DNA from: Acidobacteriota bacterium
Lineage (GTDB): Bacteria; Acidobacteriota; Blastocatellia; RBC074
Direction: 5' to 3'
Assembly: GCA_016196035.1 (NCBI GenBank)
Contig: JACPYM010000107.1
Span: 124,001-188,000 of the forward strand
Length of the DNA stretch: 64,000 bases
Below the pieces are notes generated by a model, which worked only from the letters and a program-made list of their open reading frames with translations, had not been told where the DNA came from and searched no databases. Below are positions 39,401 to 47,869 of the stretch, one piece after another. Each line of letters opens with the position of its first letter. The stretch's first letter is position 1. Both the position numbers and the translations under genes were made by a program.

Positions 39401-39683
39401 ACGCACCGTTGCGGCTCTCGACCAGATCGTTGACCGTTGCGTGCGGCAAGCCGTCTTTGACGCCGTAATTGACAAAGCGGTACCCATCAAAGCGCGACAA
39501 GCCATCCAACGTGCAAAACCAGAGAAAGCCCCGTGAATCGCGCACGATCTCCAGCACGTTATCGTGCGTCAGCCCGTCGGCAGTCGTGTACAACTTGAGC
39601 GGCAATTGCTCCGCGCCAACGCACGCGGCGAACAACGCCAGCCAGAAAAAGGCGAACCTACTTGTGCGTAACCGGAACGGCAT
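36483..39683 (-). CDS. Two-component regulator propeller sensor histidine kinase
   Basis: 1066 aa from ATG 39683. The signal peptide is FAFFWLALFAACVGA. Two seven-bladed periplasmic propellers follow (units such as YTTADGLTHDNVLEIVRDSR, GFLWFCTLDGLSRFDG, EDAQGTLWIGTTNGVYRL and DGLAINDVMQIFADRHGT). Then come a Y_Y_Y beta-sandwich (YQYKFEGYNPDWSSPSEQRT) and one TM helix (about 816-835). The kinase core has the HisKA_3 H-box (ATDLHDDIGASLSRMAILSE, His near 854) and an ATPase domain (KEAINNAAKYA, DDGCGFDYQL, GNGLKNMQARAAELGGSLKI). It is a large one-component-style sensor with no response regulator beside it. Signal unknown; propellers of this type sense polysaccharide fragments in Bacteroidota. 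Confidence 0.92.
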   Translation of the reverse strand: MPFRLRTSRFAFFWLALFAACVGAEQLPLKLYTTADGLTHDNVLEIVRDSRGFLWFCTLDGLSRFDGYRFVNYGVKDGLPHATVNDLVESRNGAFWLATYAGVTRFTPARNARTSAGFFTTYPINASNPVLRVVTLYEDAQGTLWIGTTNGVYRLPAQSAQVVFERVELRIPGHSEDTIEVSRIRGDAEGSIWIGTNYGLTRLLPDGRRKHYRIRPSENMDMVWTLLCDPQGRIWIAHYSGLLIFKPEPAALANEKPGSLGTASTGDNLANGRVLLPEKAGEVRWYTTKDGLVDPNIRAFQQAASGSIWLGTRSGALSRFDGGRFSNYTEGLTRRVTALAEDEAGNLWIGSRSSGVTRVARYGMVTFRQEDGLAINDVMQIFADRHGTLTVISNAWYINQENRQENRQEQRPASTPLGSARFHSVTLNLPKQLSESSVGNREMVEDAAGDWWISSGAGVARFSGIQELADLGRVQPRVYTTRDGLADDNVNRIFADARGDIWVSSYHPPTTLARWERASNAWHRYGEAEGLPPNNWVNRFTEDRAGNVWLGMHNGGLVRWRNQRFEYFGQAAGVPLELVQGVNLDRSGRLWAGTKGRGAVRCDDPTADQPRFTQYTAAQGLASDVVWYVVEDRWGRVYIAHARGVDRLELSTGRIHHFTEDDGLARGEVLAAFADQSGALWFASREGLSLMIPAEHDEVAPPPDVVISGLRVAGQPQAVAELGQREFHGLRLEPNQNQLELDFFGVNFALGAPPRYQYKFEGYNPDWSSPSEQRTVAAHLTPGSYRFLVRAVNAAGQVSSAPASISFTILRPFWQRWWFIAVGLALLSATAIFANRYHINRLLEIERVRTRIATDLHDDIGASLSRMAILSEAVKQTQGQPNGQQAQATVMLTEIADSARGLVDSMSDLVWAIDPRRDDLQQVIARARQFAADVFEVQGVHWSFTAPPDIAQIKLDPDRRRHLFLILKEAINNAAKYAACQNFSINLELTPQQLTADIRDDGCGFDYQLSAAELAVGSPLTVLSRTRGGNGLKNMQARAAELGGSLKIDSAQGQGTRLRLTVPLKK

Positions 39684-39761
39684 AGTGGAATAAGTACCGC
39701 AAAACGCCGAGACGCGCCACCGCGCATAGGAAAAAGGGTAGGGGGTCAAGGGGAGAGCCAA

Positions 39762-39964
39762 GCCGCAGATCAACGCGGAGCACGCCGATCAATCCGCTTG
39801 GGTAACAAGGTTGAGCAGCGTTTTTCAGCGTTCATCTGCGGCAAGACCTCTCCTCTTTGAGCCATTACCGGAAAAAGAAATCGCCCACGCAGACAAACGA
39901 AAGGACACGAAGTAGGATTTCAAGACTCCTATTTCTTCGTGCCCCTTCGTGTGTCTGCGTGGGC
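39762..39964. repeat. Two long hairpins between the kinase and Bcp genes
   Basis: A first inverted repeat pairs GCCGCAGATCAACGC (39762-39776) with 39828-39842. A second pairs 39883-39922 with 39925-39964 imperfectly (CCCACGCAGAC arms). Both lie in the 297-bp spacer. Confidence 0.6.
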
Positions 39965-39980
39965 AAGCCCATCCCCACAG

Positions 39981-40451
39981 TCATAGCGCGTCAATGACTG
40001 CCAACACATCCTGGCTGTGCGTCTCCGGTTTCACTTTGCTGAAGATGTGCGCGATCTTGCCCTCTTCGTCAATGATGTAGGTGATGCGCGCAATGCCCAT
40101 GTACTTCCTGCCGTATAGACTTTTCTCAACCCAGGCGTGGTACTTTTCGAGCATCGTATGTTCGGGGTCTGACAAGAGCGTGAACGGCAGCCCATATTTC
40201 GCGGTGAATTTCTGATGCGCCTTTTGGTCATCGGCGCTGACGCCCAAGACCACCACACCGCGCTTTTGTAACGCGGCGTAATTGTCGCGGAAGCTGCACG
40301 CCTCTTTCGTGCAACCGGGCGTGTCGTCTTTGGGATAAAAATACAGCACGACTTTTTTGCCTTTGAAGTCGGCCAGCTTGACCGTCTGCCCGTCGGTGTT
40401 TTTCAGACTGAAGGCGGGCGCTTTGCTGCCGACCTTGAGTTCGCTTGCCAT
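39981..40451 (-). CDS. bcp: Bcp-type peroxiredoxin (thiol-dependent peroxidase)
   Basis: 156 aa, the family size, from ATG 40451 with AGGGGGACACCAA upstream. Motifs: [40 protein letters not shown] (peroxidatic Cys and the second Cys five residues on), [60 protein letters not shown]. It reduces hydroperoxides with thioredoxin as donor. It is cytoplasmic, with no signal peptide. It stands apart from the neighbouring beta-rich exported gene. Confidence 0.95.
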   Translation of the reverse strand: MASELKVGSKAPAFSLKNTDGQTVKLADFKGKKVVLYFYPKDDTPGCTKEACSFRDNYAALQKRGVVVLGVSADDQKAHQKFTAKYGLPFTLLSDPEHTMLEKYHAWVEKSLYGRKYMGIARITYIIDEEGKIAHIFSKVKPETHSQDVLAVIDAL

Positions 40452-40472
40452 TTGGTGTCCCCCTAAAAAATC

Positions 40473-40528
40473 TGTAGGGCAGGTTCTCAATCTGCCCACG
40501 ATTGGGCAGGTTGAGAACCTGCCCTACA
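40473..40528. repeat. Perfect 18-bp inverted repeat (TGTAGGGCAGGTT family)
   Basis: Arms 40473-40490 (TGTAGGGCAGGTTCTCAA) and 40511-40528 are exact complements with a 20-base loop that is itself partly palindromic. The core is shared with the hairpin at 33087-33131. It lies between two minus-strand genes and may act as a terminator for the upstream one. Confidence 0.8.
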
Positions 40529-40536
40529 CCTTAAAA

Positions 40537-41259
40537 CTAACGCTCCACCGTCAGCGGCCGCTCCAATTTCAAACGCACGATGGCGTTTTGATCCAGGCGC
40601 ACTTCTTTGCCCCTGCTCAGCAAAATGCCGACAATCACCGCGCCGCCATAAACACCGGCGAGCGCGCCAATCGTTCCGCCATAGCCGTAACCTTCGCCAT
40701 TGATGGCGCTATTGATGGCGCGCGCGTTGCCTGCCAGCACCGCGACCGTGGCTCCGGCGCTGGCTAGGCCCACCGCCGTGCCGACATTCGTCAACACCTT
40801 GCCGCCGTCTTTGCCGCCTTTGAGCGTGCCTTCGCCATCGCTTTTGATCTTCTCATCGCGGGAAAAATCCGAGACCGATTTGATCATCGAATTGAGCCGC
40901 CGTTCGCCGCTGTTTAAGCGAATGCGCTCGAAAGTCAGATGCAAGCGACCGCCTTTGAGCAAGCGGCCCGCCGGTTCGGCGACGGTCACACGTCCGACGA
41001 CTTCGGTACCCTGCTGGATGATGACGCGGCCATCCACGACCACATCGCGGCGCACGGTGGCCAGAATCTCGTCGCCCGGCTCGCTCAGTTTGGAACTGAC
41101 CGAGTCGCGCAGGCTCAATTGCATTTCGGTGCCGGCGGGAATGACGATCACATCTTCATCTTTGATCGGCGCGGCGGGCGCAGGATTCTGGGCGGCGCTA
41201 GCGAACGCCGGTAATAACAAGGCGCATAAACAAAGCTGCGTGCAAAATCTTTTGAACAT
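40537..41259 (-). CDS. Exported protein with glycine-zipper region, unknown function
   Basis: 240 aa from ATG 41259 (TAGGAGGAAGTGG just upstream; a longer frame to 41379 has none). The signal peptide is [15 protein letters not shown]. Residues 35-130 are beta-rich with [59 protein letters not shown] and [20 protein letters not shown], a pattern common in acidobacterial exported proteins. A glycine-rich hydrophobic stretch follows ([40 protein letters not shown]), then a short C-terminal beta hairpin. It is possibly an envelope protein with transmembrane glycine-zipper helices. Function not known. Confidence 0.75.
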   Translation of the reverse strand: MFKRFCTQLCLCALLLPAFASAAQNPAPAAPIKDEDVIVIPAGTEMQLSLRDSVSSKLSEPGDEILATVRRDVVVDGRVIIQQGTEVVGRVTVAEPAGRLLKGGRLHLTFERIRLNSGERRLNSMIKSVSDFSRDEKIKSDGEGTLKGGKDGGKVLTNVGTAVGLASAGATVAVLAGNARAINSAINGEGYGYGGTIGALAGVYGGAVIVGILLSRGKEVRLDQNAIVRLKLERPLTVER

Positions 41260-41476
41260 CCACTTCCTCCTAAAGCTTGCGGCTCCGACTTGCGGTTCAG
41301 TTGCGTGGCCAAATTGCCTGTTTGAAGCTGAGCAAACGCGCAGCGCTGGTATGCTAAACCCGCCCCTCTGCCGGGGCAAGCGCGCCGCGTGTACGTTTGC
41401 AACAGCACAGGAACGGCGGGCGCTTCAATTGTTGCAAAGGACGGGCGGACACTATAGCCTTGGGACGGATTTTCTA

Positions 41477-41866
41477 ATGAACGATCAACTCGACATGAAA
41501 TTGTTTTCCGTGGAAGAAGCCAACGCGCTGTTGCCGGTGGTGCGCAGTCTGTTCGGGCAGATTGACCGCGAACGCGCCGTGCTGCGCCGCCTGGCCCCTG
41601 AAGCCAAACGCGCTTATGACCGCGCCGAAGAGAATGGCGGCATTGATCAAGGGGTCAAATACGCCCACGCGCTGACCGGCTTTATGGTCGCCGTGCAACA
41701 GCTTTTGAGCCTCGGCGTCGAGATCAAGGATTTCGAGCGCGGGTTGTGCGACTTCCCCCACTGGCGCGACGGGCGTGTCGTTTACCTGTGCTGGCAACGC
41801 GGCGAAGACCGCATCGAATGGTGGCACGATACCGACGCCGGGTTTGCGGGGCGACAGCCGTTGTGA
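41477..41866 (+). CDS. DUF2203 protein
   Basis: 129 aa. DUF2203 motifs: [73 protein letters not shown]. Proteins of this family are small and soluble; a helical N-terminal half and a beta C-terminal half that may bind a metal or a ligand via the conserved CDFPHW, CW and WWH residues. No biochemical role is known. The start was chosen at ATG 41477 because the upstream extension is antisense to the neighbouring gene. Confidence 0.88.
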   Translation: MNDQLDMKLFSVEEANALLPVVRSLFGQIDRERAVLRRLAPEAKRAYDRAEENGGIDQGVKYAHALTGFMVAVQQLLSLGVEIKDFERGLCDFPHWRDGRVVYLCWQRGEDRIEWWHDTDAGFAGRQPL

Positions 41867-41911
41867 AGGCAGCAGACAGAAAACCGTCTTGCTGATACGC
41901 ATGTTGCAAGA

Positions 41912-41959
41912 CCGGGTTGTTGAATTGCCGGGTTGTTGAATTGCTGGGTTGTTGAATGG
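41912..41959. repeat. Three copies of a 16-bp direct repeat
   Basis: CCGGGTTGTTGAATTG occurs three times in tandem (the third begins CT), just upstream of a small gene start at 41969. This period differs from the 7-bp repeats elsewhere. Confidence 0.8.
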
Positions 41960-41968
41960 GAGGATTTC

Positions 41969-42178
41969 ATGATGACCAGTGAAAAGAATCTGACGCTGGA
42001 ATTAACTCAACCTGAGGCGGAACAGTTTCAAGCCTTCCTGGCGGACTATCTGGAAAAGGTGCGGCTGTCGAACGAGCGCATGGACAAGGAGGAAGCCGAG
42101 ATTCAACTCCTCAAAAAAGAATCCCGCCGTCTGCTACGCCAAATTGGAGACACGCTCAATGTTGAAACAGTTTTTTGA
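41969..42178 (+). CDS. Small coiled-coil protein, first of a pair
   Basis: 69 aa from ATG 41969 (GGGAGGATTTC upstream). Helical and charged: NLTLELTQPEAEQFQAFLAD, YLEKVRLSNERMDKEEAEIQ, LLKKESRRLLRQIGDTLN. The 3' end overlaps the start of the next small gene, suggesting coupled translation and a two-subunit complex. No family recognised; the pair could be a structural or regulatory protein. It is preceded by a three-copy direct repeat. Confidence 0.6.
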   Translation: MMTSEKNLTLELTQPEAEQFQAFLADYLEKVRLSNERMDKEEAEIQLLKKESRRLLRQIGDTLNVETVF

Positions 42179-42416
42179 CGCCCTGCTGAGCGCCTATCAG
42201 ATCATGCAGCGCGTTGAGCGGCTCGAAAAAGAGTTGAAAGAATTGCGGCAAGAACACAACGCGCTGCTGGCCCTGGTACAACGCATTGCCCAAGAACAAC
42301 AGCACGCCAAAGAACGCGAAACAGATCAGCACCGCCTGCTCCGGTTGGAAATCGAAAACCGCATCCTGCGCGCACAACGGCAACTGCCTCAGCCTGGTAG
42401 CGCCACCGAAGAATAA
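42159..42416 (+). CDS. Small coiled-coil protein, second of a pair
   Basis: 85 aa from ATG 42159, 20 bp inside the end of the previous gene. Almost entirely coiled coil: LKQFFDALLSAYQIMQRVER, LEKELKELRQEHNALLALVQ, RIAQEQQHAKERETDQHRLL, RLEIENRILRAQRQLP. It probably binds its partner. There is no recognisable family. A 7-bp tandem repeat (GCCAACC) lies just downstream. Confidence 0.6.
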   Translation: MLKQFFDALLSAYQIMQRVERLEKELKELRQEHNALLALVQRIAQEQQHAKERETDQHRLLRLEIENRILRAQRQLPQPGSATEE

Positions 42417-42431
42417 ATCGCTATCGCCTGC

Positions 42432-42456
42432 TACTGCCAACCGCCAACCGCCAACT
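42432..42456. repeat. Single-arm 7-bp tandem repeat (GCCAACC)
   Basis: Three units, GCCAACC, GCCAACC, GCCAACT, between the second coiled-coil gene and the glycerophosphodiesterase. The complementary arm is not present nearby. Confidence 0.6.
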
Positions 42457-43384
42457 ATCTTGGAAACTGATCGGGGTTGTCCGTAAACAGCGCATCCACG
42501 CCATACGTAAACAGGAACTGCCGCATCTCTTCGCGCACGTCTTTGTATTTTCCAGATTGACCGAGGTGGAAGGTATACGGCGTCACCGTCAGCCCCAGTT
42601 CATGCGCCCATTGAACGATCTTCGGCTCGGCTTCGATCAGGCTTTTGGAGGGGCCGATGCCGTCGGCGAATTTCTTGACCTCTTGCAAACCTGCGGGATT
42701 CAGCCACTGCTTTTCATTCCCGTTATGCACCAGAAACACGCGTGTCAGTTTTGAATTCAACTCGAACGCCAGTTTGCGCAGGCTGGCGGCACTGAAGGAT
42801 TGGATGATGATGGGCGTTTTGGGATCGGCGTTGGGTTGATCCAGCTTGTGCTTCTTCAGCTCGGCCAGCAGCAGCTTTTCCATCTCGAAACCGCGTTTGC
42901 CATACACTTCTGGCTCTTTGGTTTCAGGGTAAAGACCGGCTTTGCCACGCACGGCTTGAATGGCTTCGGTGAAGGTCAGCACGCGCGTCCCTTTGAATTT
43001 TTCGTTGAACCAACTGCCCGCGTCCAGCCGCTTGATTTCGGCCAAGGTGAAATCGGCCACGTACCAATGCTTGACGCCGTTTTCAACGGTCGCACGTTCA
43101 GGGAAAACTTCTTCAATATCGGTCGTGCGTTCGAGTGTGAGGTCGTGCAGACAAACCAGCACGCCGTCTTTGGTGATCTGCAAATCCTGCTCGATGAAAT
43201 CGGCCTTCTGTTCAATGCCCAGCCGGTAGGCCTCGATGGTGTGCTCCGGCGCGTAACCCGACGCGCCGCGATGCGCAATCAGGATTTTCTTTTCGGGCTG
43301 GGCCAAGCTGACGGCGAGCGGCAAACTGACCAGCAACAAAGCGAGCAAGCCAAGTTGCCCAAGTCGAATAAGGGTGCGTGACAT
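42455..43384 (-). CDS. Glycerophosphodiester phosphodiesterase, exported
   Basis: 309 aa with a signal peptide ([19 protein letters not shown]). GDPD motifs: [20 protein letters not shown] (catalytic His and the Glu), [20 protein letters not shown] (metal ligands Glu, Asp and second His), [77 protein letters not shown]. It hydrolyses glycerophosphodiesters to glycerol 3-phosphate and an alcohol, periplasmic in analogy with GlpQ. There is no visible glycerol-3-phosphate transporter nearby, so its role may be phospholipid scavenging or turnover. Confidence 0.93.
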   Translation of the reverse strand: MSRTLIRLGQLGLLALLLVSLPLAVSLAQPEKKILIAHRGASGYAPEHTIEAYRLGIEQKADFIEQDLQITKDGVLVCLHDLTLERTTDIEEVFPERATVENGVKHWYVADFTLAEIKRLDAGSWFNEKFKGTRVLTFTEAIQAVRGKAGLYPETKEPEVYGKRGFEMEKLLLAELKKHKLDQPNADPKTPIIIQSFSAASLRKLAFELNSKLTRVFLVHNGNEKQWLNPAGLQEVKKFADGIGPSKSLIEAEPKIVQWAHELGLTVTPYTFHLGQSGKYKDVREEMRQFLFTYGVDALFTDNPDQFPR

Positions 43385-43691
43385 AAAGTTCCTCCGGAGA
43401 TGTGTCTGTGATGTGGTAATTGATGGCGGCTATCCTGAGAACTTCGCCCGGGTAAGTCAATCGGTGCATAGGTTGCGCGGAAAATTTTGCGGCAATTTTA
43501 GGTGAAAGAGTGTTTTCCGCCCGCTCGATCAAGGGTTGATGTGGTATCTTGCCAATCTGCTTTGCCAACCTGCTTCGGAGTGGTTGCGCCGCGTTTTCAC
43601 ATCAGTGTTGCGACGCCTACTTTGAACTATGCGGCAAGCGCGGTTCACAAACTTTTCCCCCGCGATTCCACTGTTTGAGGTCGTACCAGTT

Positions 43692-45281
43692 ATGAACGGG
43701 ATTGTCATCCGGCTGGCCGGTGTGCCTAACCCAGAGACCCGCATCCTGCAACAAGAGGCCATCAGCATCGGCACGGCGGCGGATTGCGATTTGCAAATCG
43801 TCACCGAAGACCACTTCCTGCCGCCTGAAACGTACCTGCTGACCTTGCGTTTGAAAGACGGCGTTTATCGCGTGGCCGCCGCGACCAGTGAAGCCAATTT
43901 ATTGCGCGACGGCGAACCGATTGCCGTCGGCGAAGCGATCCATGACGGCGACACTTTCCATTTTGGCTCAACCGGTATCCGGCTACGTTTCTTTGCGCTC
44001 AGCGAGGCGACAGAATTGAACGACTCCTTGGCACTGGGCACGGCAGTGCTGAAACGTGTCGGCCCGGCTTCCAAGCCCCTGCGTATTCGGCGCAGTCGGA
44101 ATGGCTCGGCGGAAACGCTGCCCATCCCCCGCACTGATGTCGCGCTGGTTTTCGTCAAACAACTCGTGCGCGAGTTGGCCGCCGAAATCCCCAAACGCTG
44201 GCTTTACGTGATGGGCGGGCTGGCTGTGTTGCTGGTGGGCGCGGCGATTTACATTCCGACGCTGGGGTTTATTCAAGGCCGCCAAAATCAGCGCGCCATC
44301 AACGACCTCAACAAGACGATCGAAGAGACCCGCACCAAGCTCGAAGCCGTCAACAAAGAACTCACCAAAGTTGGTGAGAATGCCCAAAACGCCATCACCT
44401 CGGTTTCCTTCGCTTCACAAGTGGTGAAAAGTTACGGCGACAGTGTCTGCCTGATTTATGGGATGTATACCTTCGTTGACCCGCGCGCCGGGCGCGAAGC
44501 GCGCTTCCGCGAATTCAGCGAGAACAGCAATCCGATCAGCGCCAGCGGCGGCTTGAACCTCAGCACCGACGGCAACGGGCGCGTGTACGAAACCGAATTT
44601 ATCGGCACTGGCTTTTTAGTGGACAAGGGCATCGTGCTGACCAATCGTCACGTGCTGCAACCCTGGGAAGATGATCCAGTCGCCAGCCTGATCCGCGCCC
44701 AAGGCTTTCGCCCGCGCGTGCGCGAGTTGTTGGTGTATTTTCCCAAAGCGCATCAACCCATTGCGCTGAAACAATTGGAAATCTCGACCGACCGCGACAT
44801 CGCGCTGTGCGGTTTCGAGCAAGGCGACTTGAATTTGCCGGTGCTCCCCTTGGATGAGAAGGACGAGGGCGCGGTTAGCGGCCAATCGGTGGTGTTGATG
44901 GGTTACCCGGCGGGTTTGGAAGGCTTGCTGGCGCGCGTGGATGAGCGCGAACGCTGGGGGTTGTCACGCGTGACTTTGCATGCCGCGTTGAATGAACTCG
45001 CGGGGCGTGAGCAGATTCGCCCGCAATCTACGCAAGGCCACATCGGCGACATTACGCCGCGCCAACTGGTTCACGACGCACCCACCAGCGAAGGCGGATC
45101 GGGGAGTCCGGTCTTCGGCCTGAATGGCAAAGTCATCGGCGTCAACCAAGCCGTGATGCTCAACACCCCTTCCAATTTTGCCGTGCCTATTCGGTATGGC
45201 GTCGAATTGATTCAAAAACATAAAGCGCAAGCCCGCGCGGATGACGGCGCCTCATCGGCAAGTCCGGTGCTGGGGCAATAG
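43692..45281 (+). CDS. FHA domain - transmembrane - trypsin-like serine protease
   Basis: 529 aa from ATG 43692; an in-frame ATG at 43629 is also possible. Residues 1-100 are FHA-like (IVIRLAGVPNPETRILQQEA, ISIGTAADCDLQIVTEDHFL, DTFHFGSTGIRLRF). A TM helix (VMGGLAVLLVGAAIYIPTLG) lies near 176-195, then a coiled coil (INDLNKTIEETRTKLEAVNK). The protease has the trypsin triad: His in LTNRHVLQPW (about 319), Asp in STDRDIALCGF (about 368) and Ser in TSEGGSGSPVFG (about 470), with GTGFLVDKGIVLTNRH before it. A phosphothreonine-binding module on the cytosolic side and a protease on the other side of the membrane suggests a signal-coupled or envelope quality-control protease. No kinase is adjacent. 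Confidence 0.9.
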   Translation: MNGIVIRLAGVPNPETRILQQEAISIGTAADCDLQIVTEDHFLPPETYLLTLRLKDGVYRVAAATSEANLLRDGEPIAVGEAIHDGDTFHFGSTGIRLRFFALSEATELNDSLALGTAVLKRVGPASKPLRIRRSRNGSAETLPIPRTDVALVFVKQLVRELAAEIPKRWLYVMGGLAVLLVGAAIYIPTLGFIQGRQNQRAINDLNKTIEETRTKLEAVNKELTKVGENAQNAITSVSFASQVVKSYGDSVCLIYGMYTFVDPRAGREARFREFSENSNPISASGGLNLSTDGNGRVYETEFIGTGFLVDKGIVLTNRHVLQPWEDDPVASLIRAQGFRPRVRELLVYFPKAHQPIALKQLEISTDRDIALCGFEQGDLNLPVLPLDEKDEGAVSGQSVVLMGYPAGLEGLLARVDERERWGLSRVTLHAALNELAGREQIRPQSTQGHIGDITPRQLVHDAPTSEGGSGSPVFGLNGKVIGVNQAVMLNTPSNFAVPIRYGVELIQKHKAQARADDGASSASPVLGQ

Positions 45282-45409
45282 CTTTCTTTAGATGCCAGGC
45301 AATGCCTCCGCACCACACCACATGTTGCGTTAGCCTTGCTATCCTTTTCTCCAACCGCTGTCTCTTGTATGGTGCACCAATCTCTCAAGAGGAGCTTCAC
45401 TGTCATATT

Positions 45410-46672
45410 ATGGAAACCACCGCTCAAGCAGCACCTGCGCAACTCAGTTTCCGCGAAGTCTTGCAATTGCCGCCCGTGCGCCGTTTGTGGCTGGCGCAAA
45501 TCGTCAGCATCTTTGGCGACTTTCTGGCGCTCTTCGCCGTGCTGAGCGTCGTCTCGTTCAAATTGCATGGTTCGGCGCTGCAAGTCACGCTTATCAGCGT
45601 GGCCTTCATGATTCCGTTCGCCTTTGTCGGCCCGCTCGCCGGGGTGTTTGTAGACCGCTGGAACGTAAAGCGCACAATGATTGCCAGCGATTTGATACGG
45701 TCGGGGCTGGCGCTCTGCCTGGTGTTCGCCCACAGCTTGACTCAGCTTTATCTAATTCTGTTCGCGCTCAGCTTTGTCTCGACTTTCTTTGTCCCGGCGC
45801 AAACGATCACGCTGCGCACCATCGTACCGCAGAATGGTTTGATGGCGGCGAACGCGCTGATGCAGCAAGCCTTTCAACTGGTGCGCATCGTCAGCCCGGC
45901 GCTGGCGGGGTTGATGGTCGAACGGCTGGGCGCGCAATCGTGTTATTACGTAGACTTCGTGAGCTTTCTGTTCTCCGCCTCAATGATCGCCTCGCTGGTG
46001 ATTGCGCGCGAAGCGAAACAACCCGATCCCAACAGCCATCCGCTCAAATCATTGCTGGATGATTTGATGGCCGGGATCAAATTCTGCTTTACGCACGAGA
46101 CATTGGCCTTTGTCATTCTGGCCATGTCGGCGGCGATGTTTGCGATCAGTTGCTTTGGGCCGCTGATCGCGATTTATGTGCGCGATGACCTGCACGCCAA
46201 TTCAACCGCCTTCGGCATCATCAACGCGCTAATTGGCGTCGGCATGATCTTCGGCACGCTGAATATGAACCGGGTGCCCGTGCGGGTCAGCAAGAGCCAG
46301 TTGATTCTGCTGGGGCTGTTGACGATGGGCGCCTTCGTGCTGCTGCTGGCCGCCTGGCGCAGCCTGATCGGCGCGGGCGTCGGCATGTTCGGCATCGGGC
46401 TGGGCGTCGTGTTCGTCTTTGTTTCGGCCCAGACGCTGATGCAGGGGCAAACGCCGATGGAGATGATGGGCCGTGTCAGCGGCAGTCTGATGGCCGCGCT
46501 CTCGTGGGCGCAATTGATCGGTCTGGCGATTTCCGGTTCGCTCGCGCACGCGACCGGCGTCAGAGCGCTGTTTTTTGCCAGCGCCGTGATGCTGGCGGCC
46601 TTCGCGGGCATCGGCTATTTTCGTTTACCCAACAATGCGGTGACGACGGGGCCAAGCCCGACAGTTTCGTAA
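45410..46672 (+). CDS. MFS transporter, EntS/MFS_3-like
   Basis: 420 aa with about 12 TM helices. Start chosen at ATG 45410 since the longer form has no ribosome site in range; AGAGGAGC stands 16 bp upstream. Motifs: LWLAQIVSIFGDFLALFAVL, AFMIPFAFVGPLAGVFVDRW (motif A region with GVFVDR), NVKRTMIASDLIRSGLALCL, TFFVPAQTITLRTIVPQNGL, MSAAMFAISCFGPLIAIYVR, MGRVSGSLMAALSWAQLIGL. This subgroup exports siderophores or macrolides, but the substrate here is open. It is followed by a region with a hairpin and then a PLP enzyme. Confidence 0.88.
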   Translation: METTAQAAPAQLSFREVLQLPPVRRLWLAQIVSIFGDFLALFAVLSVVSFKLHGSALQVTLISVAFMIPFAFVGPLAGVFVDRWNVKRTMIASDLIRSGLALCLVFAHSLTQLYLILFALSFVSTFFVPAQTITLRTIVPQNGLMAANALMQQAFQLVRIVSPALAGLMVERLGAQSCYYVDFVSFLFSASMIASLVIAREAKQPDPNSHPLKSLLDDLMAGIKFCFTHETLAFVILAMSAAMFAISCFGPLIAIYVRDDLHANSTAFGIINALIGVGMIFGTLNMNRVPVRVSKSQLILLGLLTMGAFVLLLAAWRSLIGAGVGMFGIGLGVVFVFVSAQTLMQGQTPMEMMGRVSGSLMAALSWAQLIGLAISGSLAHATGVRALFFASAVMLAAFAGIGYFRLPNNAVTTGPSPTVS

Positions 46673-46689
46673 GCACAACCATGAGGCAT

Positions 46690-46775
46690 CGTTCGACAAG
46701 CTGCCAGCTTGTCGAAGTCTTGGCCGTTAGCCCGGTGGGTTCCCGCCAAGGCTTCGACAAGCTAGCAGCTTATCG
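46690..46775. repeat. Hairpins of the CTTCGACAAGCT type
   Basis: TTCGACAAGCTGCCAGCTTG with TCGAA forms a near-perfect hairpin at 46689-46714, and a related motif CTTCGACAAGCTAGCAGCTT recurs at 46752-46771. These lie in the gap after the MFS gene. Confidence 0.6.
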
Positions 46776-46833
46776 GACAAACTGTATGCTGTCGCCCCGT
46801 TACGGCAGTGATCTGTGCCGCTGAGAAAATCGA

Positions 46834-47838
46834 ATGAATCAGGATTTGCAATCTATGCTGGCCGAAGGGCGCGCCGCCGTTTCGCTCGACGGCATCCGCG
46901 CAGCACGCGAGATCGTTTACCAAACGCTGCAACCGACGCCGTTGCTGGAACACCCGCTGCTGAGCGAGGCCGCCGGCACGCGCGTCTTCGTCAAACACGA
47001 AAACCATCTGCCCACCGGCGCGTTCAAGGTGCGCGGCGGTTTGAACCTGATGAGCCAGTTCGCCGCCGCGCCCACGCACAGCGGCGTGATCTCGGCCACG
47101 ACCGGCAATCACGGCCAATCCATCGCGCTGGCGGCCACGCGCTACGGCGTGCCCGCGACCATCGTCGTCCCGCGCGGCAACAACCCCGAAAAGAACGCCG
47201 CGATGCGCGCCTTCGGGGCACGGCTGGTTGAACACGGGCGCGACTTCGACGAAGCGCGCGAAGCGGTCGAGCAATTAGCATCGGCAGAAAACCTGCGCTA
47301 CGTCCATTCGGCCAACGAACCATTGCTGATCAACGGCGTCGGCACTTACGCGCTGGAAATTATCGAACGGCTGCAACAACGCGGCGCACAAGCCGATGCG
47401 ATCTTTGTCCCGATTGGGATGGGCAGCGGCATTTGCGGCGTCATCACAGCTTTTCGCGCGCTCTCGCCTGCGACCAGGATTTTCGGCGTGCAAGCTGCGG
47501 GCGCGCCAAGCAATTACCTTTCCTGGCGAGCGGGCCAACTCGTCACGACGCCGGAAGCCAACACCTTTGCCGAAGGGATAGCGACGCGCGCACCGGCGGC
47601 GCTCACCTTCGAGATCATCAAACAGAACGTGGATGAAATCGTGCTGGTCAGCGATGAAGAAATGCGCGATGCGATTCGCTTGCTGTGGCGCACGACACAC
47701 AACCTGGTCGAAGGCGCGGGCGCGGCGGCGACGGCGGCGACGCTGAAGCTGCGCGCGCGTTGGCAGGGCCAAACTGTCGTTAATGTCATCTCTGGCGGAA
47801 ACCTGGCGACTGAAACCTTGCGCCAGGTATTCAGCTAA
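46834..47838 (+). CDS. PLP-dependent threonine/serine dehydratase-like enzyme
   Basis: 334 aa, fold type II. The PLP lysine is in HLPTGAFKVRGGLNLMSQFA (about residue 65). Other motifs: LQPTPLLEHPLLSEAAGTRV, VISATTGNHGQSIALAATRY (SxxNHxQ phosphate loop), GVPATIVVPRGNNPEKNAAM, IFVPIGMGSGICGVITAFRA (glycine-rich PLP-phosphate loop) and NVISGGNLATETL. It probably deaminates threonine or serine to a 2-oxo acid, though related threo-3-hydroxyaspartate and racemase members are possible. A second fold-type II enzyme follows after a Uma2 gene, so the three form an operon-like block. Confidence 0.88.
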   Translation: MNQDLQSMLAEGRAAVSLDGIRAAREIVYQTLQPTPLLEHPLLSEAAGTRVFVKHENHLPTGAFKVRGGLNLMSQFAAAPTHSGVISATTGNHGQSIALAATRYGVPATIVVPRGNNPEKNAAMRAFGARLVEHGRDFDEAREAVEQLASAENLRYVHSANEPLLINGVGTYALEIIERLQQRGAQADAIFVPIGMGSGICGVITAFRALSPATRIFGVQAAGAPSNYLSWRAGQLVTTPEANTFAEGIATRAPAALTFEIIKQNVDEIVLVSDEEMRDAIRLLWRTTHNLVEGAGAAATAATLKLRARWQGQTVVNVISGGNLATETLRQVFS

Positions 47839-47869
47839 AGCATCCTACGCGGCAGCAAAGGAGTACGAG

